From JAICKM01 sp038228295 (GTDB lineage Bacteria > Chloroflexota > Chloroflexia > QHBQ01 > JAICKM01), in contig JBBRPH010000021.1 in assembly GCA_038228295.1 (NCBI GenBank), positions 1 to 64,000 of the forward strand: DNA of 64,000 nucleotides, in the 5' to 3' direction. Shown here one piece after another: positions 57,326-64,000 of this stretch. The notes under the pieces are model-generated. The model was not told where the DNA came from. It searched no databases and worked only from the letters and a program-made list of their open reading frames with translations. The stretch's first letter is position 1. Every line of letters begins with the position of its first letter. Made by a program: the position numbers and the translations under genes.

Positions 57326-60300
57326 TTACGCGCCCAGCTTGATGTGTTGCTTTGCGGCCGGGCCGTCGCCAAGCAGGGTGGTGTTCGAGACGGACAGCGT
57401 CACGTCTACCTCAGCGTTGCAGCCGCTGCGGTTTTCGAGGATCACGCCCGGCTCCACGCGATCGCCGCCCACCAGGAAGCGCGGCAGGCGCGGCCGCAAC
57501 AGGATCGGCTTGCTCGCGACCACTTCGTTGGTAGCTTGGCCCACGCGCGTATCGGTGGTCACGGCCAGCGCGGTCATGCGCCAGGTGGTCAGGTTGTCGG
57601 GTAGCGGCACGGCAACCGAGGCGCTACCGTCCGCGCCGGTCGTCACCTGACCGCGCCAGTAGGCGGTGTCGCTGAACTGGCTGCGGATGCCGTTGCCGGC
57701 GGTCGCCCCGCCGCCGCCGCCTTTGCCGCCGGTGGTGCGCGCCGCTGCGACCTGATCGGCCAGATAGAGCAGGCTGCTAGCGGTGGTGAACTCCAACTGG
57801 CGCACGCCGTAGAAACTGTCCATCAGGGTCGGCGTGCGGTCGTCGGCCAGCGCAAAAATCGCCTTATCCACCAGGGCCAGCGAGAGTTCGGCGGCGGCCG
57901 GCTTACCCGCTGCGTCGCGCACGGTCAGGGTATAGGTCACAGTGTCGCGTGGGTGCAGGTCGGTGCTGCTCGGCTGGATCGTCACGCTGAGGGCTTTGCT
58001 ATCGGAAGCCACCGGCAACGCCAGATAGCCCTGGCGGAAGCCGGGCATGGTGTTGCCGCTCGGCGGCGCGATCATGCTTAAGCTAATGTAAACGTTGGGC
58101 AGGTAGCTTTCATCAATCGGCAGGTCGATCACCGGCGAGGGACCGCTCAGGCTAACGATGCGGTGCGTGCGGATGGTGCCGCGCTCAACCGTTAGCAGGC
58201 CGGTCGCCTGGTGGAACGGCGAGGTGACGAGGAGGTGCGCCGTGTCGCCGGGCTTGTAACTGGGCTTATCGGCCACCAGAGTGACCACGTTGTTGTTTTT
58301 CTGCTGCCAGGCAATCGGCGCGCCGTCGGCGGCGGTGCTGACGTAGGTGTAGGTCGCCGACTCGATGCCGTTACCCAGCGCGTCTTTGCCGGCGGCCACG
58401 ATGCGGTACTCGCCCGCCGTGTTGGGGGTGAAGCGCGTTTCGGCGTGGCCCTGGCCGTCGGTGGTTGCCTGCCCGTCGGCGAGCAGCGTGTCTTTCGGCT
58501 TCCAGGTGGGGCGATCCAAGCCGGTTTCGTCTTTCTCGGTGGTCTGCTCCCAGGCGCGGTGGTAGAACTTGAGGCTCACCGCGACATTAGGGGCGCGCTT
58601 GCCGTCCGCACCGACGGTCTGGATGGCGACGCTAACCGGGCTGCCGACCGTGCCTAAATAGCTGACTGGGCGCAGGCCGATGTAGAACTGGCCTTTGTGG
58701 ACTACCACCTGCGTGTTGTTGCTGACCTGTTGGTTGGAGCTGTCCTGCACCGAGGCTTCGATGGTCTCCAACTGGCTCATCGGCGCTTTGCTCACATCGG
58801 CAGGCAGAGTGACGGTGACTTTACCGGCGGCATCAGTCAGGCCGGCGGTCTCGCTACGCTTCTCACCCTGGAAGCTATCTTGCCGAACAGCTATGGGAGC
58901 CGGATCTTGGAAGTCGTAACCGGAACCGTCGGGATCGTCCCAGCGGAAGAAGTAGTCTTCAGTCAGCACGCGCAGCGTGGCCGGCGCGCCGACCACCGGC
59001 CCGCCGAACAGGTAGCCCGCTGCCGCCGTCGCCTGGATCTGCTCCCCGTTGACATAGCTCTTTTTGTCGCTAGTCACACTGACGATATACTCCGGCTTGC
59101 GGTATTCCTGCACATCGAACGATGCGCCGGCCGCGCCGCCGATCTTGTCGCATTGGCAGTTGAGGTAGTAGGTGCCGAGCGGCGCGTAGTCAGGCAGCGC
59201 ATATTGACCACTAAAGGTGCCGAACGGCGACAGGGTGAGCGTGGCGCTGTAAATGGCGCGCCCGCTGCTGTCTTGCACGCTGATGTCGGCCCCGCCGCCC
59301 GGTAGGCTGTAGTGCCCGTCTTCGTCTTTGCGAAGAATGCCCTTGAAGTAGACCGTCTGGCCGGGGCGATAGATGGCGCGGTCGGTGTAGATCGCTTGGC
59401 CGTTGTTATATTTGCGGTCCTTGAAATTGAGATTGAAGTTCCAAGGACCGATGCTATCGTTCCACCACGATGCGACCAGGGCCGCATCCTTGCCGTCGTT
59501 CAACACGGCAATCGGGGAGCCGTTGTATTTGCTCAGGTCGGCTTTGACGCTGCCCAAGCCGTCGGCATCGGTGGTCAGCGTGCCCAGTGCTTCGGTGCCC
59601 GCCAGCACGCGCACCTGCCGCCCGGCCTGCGGCTTGCCGTTGCTCATGTCCACCGCCCAGACCCAGATTTGCCCCGGCCCCTGCTTCATGATCAGGCCGG
59701 TATTGCCGACCAGTAGCGCGGTGCCGTTGATCGTGCCGGGGCTATTTGCCGTCTGCGGCGTGGAGACGCGCAGGTAGTAGAAGCCCGGCGGCAGGCGGTC
59801 GGCCTTATCGTCGAGCGCGACGGTCGGTTGCAGGCTAAACTGCTGGTCTAACTGATACGTCACCGGGATGTCCCAGGTGCGGGCGACGACTGTCTTAGGG
59901 CCGTATACGGCGCGCTGATCGGGGGTGAGGGTCAGATAGTTCGCCAGTTCATCGCCGCTCAAGCGCCAAAGCCGCATCCGCAGGAAGCCGTCCACATTGA
60001 TGCCACCGACAAAGACGTGCGTGGGTAGCCCGGCGTAATAGCTCACCAGGCCGTCGTTGCTAAGGGCGCGGGCATCGGGTTTGCTACGCGCGGTGCGGAG
60101 GTGCCACACATAGGCCGGCACCGGTCGCCCGTCACGACCCCGGTAGCTGTCGCCCGCGCCGACGGTGAGCGTGTATTGCGTAGACGGAGCCAACGGTGCA
60201 AAGATGTTGAGCGTCACGCCGTTATCGTAGGTGTAGACGTTCAACCCTTTAACCGCCGGTTCCACCCGCAGCCCAGCCGTCAGTTCGGCAGCGGTGTTGC

Positions 60301-61492
60301 TGATCGGCGCGCTGTAGGTGAGGATCAGTTCGTTGCCCACCGGAACGTTCGTGCTGCCGTCCGCAGGTTTGACATCGGCCACCTGCGGGCGCGGGCTAGT
60401 GCGAAACGTCCAGCGGTACTCTTTCTCCTGCACCTGATCGCCGGTCAGCGGCTTGACCCCCGCTACCACGCCCGTTACTGCGGTGTTGTCGGGCCACGGC
60501 GCGCTCAGGGTGTAGGTTAGCACCGTGCTGTCCGCCGACCAGAGGAAACTGCCCGCCGCGCTCGGCGTAAGCCTGAATCCGGCTTCGGCACTCGCGTGAT
60601 CCACGGGGCTGTTAAACTGCACCACCAGCGGGTCGCGCACCCCAACGAACTTGGTGTCGGCCTCCGGCTGCGTGCCGCCCACCGCCGGGCGCACCGTGGT
60701 GAAGCCGAAACTATAGTCTTTGTCGAGCGTGCCGCCCGCGTAGTCAGTCAGGCTGTGGTCCACGCTGACGGTGTAGCCGGTGGCCGCGCGCAACGCCGCG
60801 CCACGATAGGCCAGCGTGGTGCTGCCCAGCCACTGCCACTTGCCGCCCGCGTCGGGTTGCAGCCGCACCGCGCCGCCCGGATCTTTGGCGCTGTCCAGCG
60901 CGGCCAGGGCGATCATTGGCCGGCTGAATTGCAGCGTGACCAGCGTCGTAGTCGGCACGTCACGCGCGTCGGCGGGCGGCACGCTACGATAGAGGCTAGG
61001 CAGGCCCGCCGTCTTAAATTGCGTCGTGGCGGCGGTGCCCACCTTTTGGAACAGCGGGTTGCCGGCTTCCGGCCCGACCTGCACGGTGTAGGTGATGCCG
61101 CGCTGATAGCCGGCCAGCGGGTGGAAGACGAGCGTGTTGCCCTCCCACGCAAAACTGCCGGACACCGGCGGATCGATCTTCAGTGCGGCCTTGACGCTGT
61201 CGGGGTTCATCGGCTGGTTAAAAGCGACACTGATCGGCGTATCGCCGCCCACGTTGCGGCTGCCCGGCGGCGGCGAGATGCCCAGCACCTGCGGTGCATC
61301 GGTACGCCAGCCGGCCTGCCCCGCCCACGCCGCGCCGCCCGCGCCGGCCAGCACGACCAGCCCCAGCAAGCCGCCGATAATGGGTAAGACCAGCCGTCGT
61401 CGTTTGGGCGGTGGCGAGACGGGCGGTGCAGCCGCAGCAGGGCCAGGGGCGGTGTTATCAGCGTCATTGGCAGGGGCAAGGGGCGGGTTCAT
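57326..61492 (-). CDS. Alpha-2-macroglobulin-like protein, N-terminal part (ends at an in-frame TAA)
   Basis: A 1388-residue protein. An acidic/Pro N-terminus and one membrane anchor (residues 34-58) are followed by four SbsA/Big_5-like Ig domains (SPPPGSRNVGG, VPPADARDVPTTT, PEADTKFVGVRDP, KPADGSTNVPVG). Macroglobulin MG domains follow (TDRAIYRPGQTVYFKGILR near 700; ADKPSYKPGDTAHLLVTSP) and then the start of the A2M domain (WRGQVTTGADGSASVAVPLP, DNLTTWRMTALAV). It ends KLGA-TAA; the frame then continues to 55505, so the intact protein would have about 1995 residues. Such bacterial proteins trap proteases at the membrane. Lacking the thioester it is closer to YfaS-type than to ECAM-type. Confidence 0.85.
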   Translation of the reverse strand: MNPPLAPANDADNTAPGPAAAAPPVSPPPKRRRLVLPIIGGLLGLVVLAGAGGAAWAGQAGWRTDAPQVLGISPPPGSRNVGGDTPISVAFNQPMNPDSVKAALKIDPPVSGSFAWEGNTLVFHPLAGYQRGITYTVQVGPEAGNPLFQKVGTAATTQFKTAGLPSLYRSVPPADARDVPTTTLVTLQFSRPMIALAALDSAKDPGGAVRLQPDAGGKWQWLGSTTLAYRGAALRAATGYTVSVDHSLTDYAGGTLDKDYSFGFTTVRPAVGGTQPEADTKFVGVRDPLVVQFNSPVDHASAEAGFRLTPSAAGSFLWSADSTVLTYTLSAPWPDNTAVTGVVAGVKPLTGDQVQEKEYRWTFRTSPRPQVADVKPADGSTNVPVGNELILTYSAPISNTAAELTAGLRVEPAVKGLNVYTYDNGVTLNIFAPLAPSTQYTLTVGAGDSYRGRDGRPVPAYVWHLRTARSKPDARALSNDGLVSYYAGLPTHVFVGGINVDGFLRMRLWRLSGDELANYLTLTPDQRAVYGPKTVVARTWDIPVTYQLDQQFSLQPTVALDDKADRLPPGFYYLRVSTPQTANSPGTINGTALLVGNTGLIMKQGPGQIWVWAVDMSNGKPQAGRQVRVLAGTEALGTLTTDADGLGSVKADLSKYNGSPIAVLNDGKDAALVASWWNDSIGPWNFNLNFKDRKYNNGQAIYTDRAIYRPGQTVYFKGILRKDEDGHYSLPGGGADISVQDSSGRAIYSATLTLSPFGTFSGQYALPDYAPLGTYYLNCQCDKIGGAAGASFDVQEYRKPEYIVSVTSDKKSYVNGEQIQATAAAGYLFGGPVVGAPATLRVLTEDYFFRWDDPDGSGYDFQDPAPIAVRQDSFQGEKRSETAGLTDAAGKVTVTLPADVSKAPMSQLETIEASVQDSSNQQVSNNTQVVVHKGQFYIGLRPVSYLGTVGSPVSVAIQTVGADGKRAPNVAVSLKFYHRAWEQTTEKDETGLDRPTWKPKDTLLADGQATTDGQGHAETRFTPNTAGEYRIVAAGKDALGNGIESATYTYVSTAADGAPIAWQQKNNNVVTLVADKPSYKPGDTAHLLVTSPFHQATGLLTVERGTIRTHRIVSLSGPSPVIDLPIDESYLPNVYISLSMIAPPSGNTMPGFRQGYLALPVASDSKALSVTIQPSSTDLHPRDTVTYTLTVRDAAGKPAAAELSLALVDKAIFALADDRTPTLMDSFYGVRQLEFTTASSLLYLADQVAAARTTGGKGGGGGATAGNGIRSQFSDTAYWRGQVTTGADGSASVAVPLPDNLTTWRMTALAVTTDTRVGQATNEVVASKPILLRPRLPRFLVGGDRVEPGVILENRSGCNAEVDVTLSVSNTTLLGDGPAAKQHIKLGA

Positions 61493-61636
61493 GGGTTCAA
61501 CTCCTGTAGCTAGGGGACGGCAGCACGCGCACGGGTGCTATTCTATCATAAAATAGAAGACGCGGGGGCGGGGTTACGGGTTGCAGTCGGCGGGCGGGAT
61601 AAAAAGCGGGAACAAAAGCGGGATAGGCGGATCGCC

Positions 61637-62233
61637 TCAGGCGGTCGGATCGCCGCTCGCCGGGTCGGCAAACGCCGCATTCTCATAGATGGCGGCTATC
61701 GGCAGCACCCCGCCAACGGCGGGCAGGTAGAGGGTATCACCTGGGTCACGGATCTCGTGCAGCAGCCAATCGGATCCCTGGCGGGTATAGTGTTCGAGGT
61801 GTACCTCATCCTGCGCTACCAGCAGATACTCCCGCAGTGATTCGAGCCGGCGGTAGTGGGCAAACTTCTTGCCTCGGTCGTAGGCGGCGGTGGACGGGGA
61901 TAGCACCTCGCAGATCACGCTGGGGTTGCGGAGTGTGTCCCGCTGCCCATCCTCAAAGCGCAGTTCGCCACACACGGCCACCACATCCGGGTAGGTATAC
62001 AAACCGCTGGCTTGCACCTTGACCCGCAGATCACTAGCATAGACCCGGCAAGGACCACCGCGGAACTGGCTGCGTAGCTCGCCGGCAATATTGAGCGTGA
62101 TGGTATTATGCGCTTCACTAGCTCCCGCCATGGCGTAGATTTCACCCGCCAAGTACTCGCTCTTATGATCGGCGGCGCGCTCCAGGGTGAGGTACTCCTC
62201 CGGCTGATAGAAGGGCTGGGGCAGTGAGGCCAT
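61637..62233 (-). CDS. Uma2 (DUF820) family putative restriction-endonuclease-fold protein
   Basis: A 198-residue protein starting at ATG 62233 (AAAGGAG upstream). YLTLERAADHKSEYLAGEIY, then GASEAHNTITLNIAGEL, is the Uma2 opening. The PD-(D/E)xK-like core is TYPDVVAVCGEL, VICEVLSPSTAAYDRGKKF and YRRLESLREYLLV. Uma2 proteins are abundant in cyanobacteria and Chloroflexi; nuclease activity is predicted from the fold but mostly unproven. It lies 26 bp downstream of the signal peptidase gene on the same strand and is probably co-transcribed. Confidence 0.88.
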   Translation of the reverse strand: MASLPQPFYQPEEYLTLERAADHKSEYLAGEIYAMAGASEAHNTITLNIAGELRSQFRGGPCRVYASDLRVKVQASGLYTYPDVVAVCGELRFEDGQRDTLRNPSVICEVLSPSTAAYDRGKKFAHYRRLESLREYLLVAQDEVHLEHYTRQGSDWLLHEIRDPGDTLYLPAVGGVLPIAAIYENAAFADPASGDPTA

Positions 62234-62258
62234 CACGTACTCCTTTGGGCTGTGGACG

Positions 62259-62981
62259 CTATTTATACGTGGGGTGCGGCAGCGGACCGAGCGATTCGCG
62301 CGGCCAGTAGACAAACCAGGCGCGTCCCACGACAGCCGACTGCTTGATGAAGCCGAAGACGTGTGAATCGTCGGAGTTGCGGCGGTTGTCGCCGAGGACA
62401 AACAGTTGGCCGGCGGGGACGACCGTTTCGCTGCCGGCCGGGGGCCAGTTGTAATCGGGCGTGTCGTGAACATAAGGTTCGGGGAGCTTCAGCCCGTTCA
62501 CATAGACGCCGTCCTCGGCGCGCACTTGTACGCGATCTTCGGGCAGGCCGATCACGCGCTTGATAAAGTCGCGTTGCAAATAGTCGTTGGGTGCATGGAG
62601 TACAATGATGTCGCCGCGTTGTGGTGCGCCCAACAGGTAGCTCATCTGCACCGGCACGTCCGCGCCGGCCAGCGGGTTGAGGTGCTCCAAGAAGTGCGTG
62701 TCCCATTGATAGTACGCCGCTTTGTTGACAAACAGCATCTGGCCGTTGTGCAACGTCGGCTCCATGCTCTGGCCTTCCACGACAAAGTTCTGCACCACCC
62801 CACGCACGACGAAGAAGAGGAGCAGCGTCAAAAGGACGGTTTCGAGTAGTTCGCGCCCGAACGGGCGGCGACCGATACGGACTTCAGTGACGGCGAAGCG
62901 TTCGTCGTCGCGCGGCAAGCCGGGCAGCGTCGGCCCGGCAAAGGCATCCGATTCCACATCGGGCGTGACATTAGCGTTCAT
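62259..62981 (-). CDS. lepB: Signal peptidase I
   Basis: A 240-residue protein. One membrane anchor (about 46-66, LLETVLLTLLLFFVVRGVV) is followed by the catalytic Ser in FVVEGQSMEPTLHNGQ and the Lys in QRDFIKRVIGLPED. Boxes D and E are VYVNG...VPAGQLFVLGDNRRNSDDSH. It removes signal peptides from proteins crossing the membrane, including the secreted ones in this window. A TATAAT lies only 8 nt upstream of the ATG, so the message is probably leaderless. Uma2 follows on the same transcript. Confidence 0.95.
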   Translation of the reverse strand: MNANVTPDVESDAFAGPTLPGLPRDDERFAVTEVRIGRRPFGRELLETVLLTLLLFFVVRGVVQNFVVEGQSMEPTLHNGQMLFVNKAAYYQWDTHFLEHLNPLAGADVPVQMSYLLGAPQRGDIIVLHAPNDYLQRDFIKRVIGLPEDRVQVRAEDGVYVNGLKLPEPYVHDTPDYNWPPAGSETVVPAGQLFVLGDNRRNSDDSHVFGFIKQSAVVGRAWFVYWPRESLGPLPHPTYK

Positions 62982-62988
62982 GGCCTGT

Positions 62989-62994
62989 ATTATA
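62989..62994 (-). promoter_or_regulatory. -10 box (TATAAT) adjacent to the signal peptidase start
   Basis: GGTATAATACAGGCC on the minus strand. Seven bases separate the box from the ATG, implying transcription starts at or within a base or two of the start codon. The divergent 240 bp to the next gene hold nothing else recognisable. Confidence 0.55.
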
Positions 62995-63233
62995 CCCGGT
63001 TTGTGCGCTGCCCGCTAATCCGGCGCAAGATGCAAGGGCATCGTAGTGTAAGGGAGGCCGGAAAGCAGACCGGTCGGCCTGCGCTTGACAGGCGGCAAGC
63101 GGGCTGCGATAATCGGCCTCAACCAGGCAGTTGCCGGGGCACTGTTCGGCGCAGCGAAGGGTGGTTGCGTGTAACGGCTCCGGTGCCGACGGGCGAGCGG
63201 ATCGTTGGCTCAGGACAATGAGGGAGGTTTCCG

Positions 63234-64000
63234 GTGGCAACAGCTTTACAATCCACGCGAGGCGGCGCACCATCCACGCGCGTTGCGCTGTGGCGGCGCA
63301 ACACGCGGCTTATGGTGGGCCTGTTTGCGCTGATCGGCGTGGTGCTGGCAGTGCTACTCCAATTGAAATACCACCTGCCGCTGTTCCCGCAAGGCGGCAG
63401 CGGCAAAGTGCCGGCGGATGTGACCGGCACCCTCGCCCCACTGGTGGTTGCGGCCACTGCGGTGGAGCGACTGATTGAGATGGGTTGGAACTTTTTGGAG
63501 AGCCGCTTTCTGGAAGTCGTCTCCTGGATCGGCATGGGCGAAGAATGGGTGGATTACGCGCATACCCAAGTCAGCGGCGCCCGCACGGAGCTACGAGCGC
63601 TCGTGCATAAAGCCGATCCGCTTGCGCCGGCCGACGATGCACTGAAAACCGCTGCCGACTCATTACGCAGCGCGCAGAAACTGCTGGAAAGTGCGCTGGC
63701 GTCGCAGGGCTACGTCAGCTTCAAGCAAGCGGCTTCGGTGGTCGTCGGCTTGATCCTGGGGGTGATCGTTGCCTTCACAGCGGGCTTGGATATGCTGCAA
63801 CTGCTCCAACTGTCCGGCAAGACAACGATTGCCGGGATGCTAATCACCGGCCTAGCGATTGGCACCGGCAGCGGACCGGTGCACTCACTGATCGGGTTGT
63901 TGCAACAGGCACGCAACGCCGTCGGGCAAGCCGCCGACTTTTTCGACAGCCGCGCCGGGCAGAATCGAGGCGCCGCCTACAACGAAATGCGCCTAGTGAC
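63234..64000 (+). CDS. Membrane protein of unknown function, 3' end outside the window
   Basis: At least 255 residues, starting at GTG 63234 with AGGGAGG 6 nt upstream. A membrane helix near residues 28-50 (LMVGLFALIGVVLAVLLQL) is followed by a short loop with a possible re-entrant segment (TLAPLVVAATAVERLIEMGW) and a long helical stretch (about 95-155). Two more helices follow (VVVGLILGVIVAFTAGLDML and AGMLITGLAIGTGSGPVHSL). The GTGSGPVHSLI turn is striking but I cannot name the family. It is divergent from lepB. Confidence 0.7.
   Translation, partial: MATALQSTRGGAPSTRVALWRRNTRLMVGLFALIGVVLAVLLQLKYHLPLFPQGGSGKVPADVTGTLAPLVVAATAVERLIEMGWNFLESRFLEVVSWIGMGEEWVDYAHTQVSGARTELRALVHKADPLAPADDALKTAADSLRSAQKLLESALASQGYVSFKQAASVVVGLILGVIVAFTAGLDMLQLLQLSGKTTIAGMLITGLAIGTGSGPVHSLIGLLQQARNAVGQAADFFDSRAGQNRGAAYNEMRLV

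Noticed and set aside
44172..61492. Stop-codon recoding (TAG in YfhO, TAA in the macroglobulin)
   Set aside because: Two different stop codons, each once, and many other genes end normally with TAG and TAA; simple mutation or sequencing error is far more likely.
1..64000. tRNA or rRNA genes
   Set aside because: I looked for TpsiC-arm-like GGTTCGAATCC patterns with a matching cloverleaf and for rRNA landmarks and saw none; a short tRNA could still be missed by eye.

Overview
The window is GC-rich (roughly 60-65% by eye) and almost fully coding. It looks like a Chloroflexota genome. This is an inference from gene content: a subtilase with duplicated C-terminal HGGLPIFGYPISEEF-type repeats, many GT-C/GT87 membrane glycosyltransferases, an LLM-class (F420-type) oxidoreductase, an HspR-DnaJ-ClpC heat-shock cluster, KTSC and Uma2 proteins, separate purS/purQ, and no outer-membrane or envelope-export genes. 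No rRNA, tRNA or CRISPR array was found.

Layout. 1-2.9 kb is accessory: the edge of an IS66-type transposase gene next to an AT-richer C39-like peptidase remnant, a beta-propeller lipoprotein, and a MazE/MazF-type module whose toxin is frameshifted. 3-16 kb holds a PLD-family protein, a large GT-C membrane protein, a histidine phosphatase, an M24 peptidase, a HAD phosphatase, RidA, a methyltransferase/O-antigen-ligase cluster, an LLM oxidoreductase, and two tiny Lys-rich proteins, one with its own -10 box and terminator. 17-21 kb (minus strand) is the heat-shock cluster dnaJ-hspR-clpC; a consensus promoter overlaps an HspR-operator-like inverted repeat.

21-37 kb is dominated by membrane glycosyltransferases: five GT87 paralogues, two PIG-V-like paralogues (one decayed) and one further GT-C-like protein. 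purQ, purS and purC are interleaved with them. Each pur gene is abutted or overlapped by a downstream membrane glycosyltransferase gene, as if purine synthesis and sugar transfer share transcripts. mtaB and two small membrane proteins lead into purC. 37-44 kb holds envelope and secreted functions: a lipoprotein subtilase, a CtpA-type S41 protease behind a duplicated -10 box, and two tandem zinc-ribbon/TM/extracytoplasmic-domain proteins. 44-51 kb holds two divergent YfhO-family proteins (one broken by an in-frame TAG) and a DUF2142 protein. 51-55 kb is a plus-strand block: SirB1-like, pyroglutamyl peptidase, endonuclease IV and uracil-DNA glycosylase. 55-64 kb is a very large alpha-2-macroglobulin-like protein split by an in-frame TAA and lacking the thioester Cys/Gln, then Uma2, signal peptidase I and a membrane protein that runs off the end.

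Two themes cut across the window. First, gene decay: IS disruption, a frameshifted toxin, an out-of-frame deletion in a PIG-V gene, and single in-frame stops in YfhO and the macroglobulin. Second, short GC-rich inverted repeats that sit inside reading frames and are translated (methyltransferase, GT-C protein, endonuclease IV), plus dispersed microsatellite and MITE-like repeats at gene ends. All assignments are by reading motifs; no database search was run.
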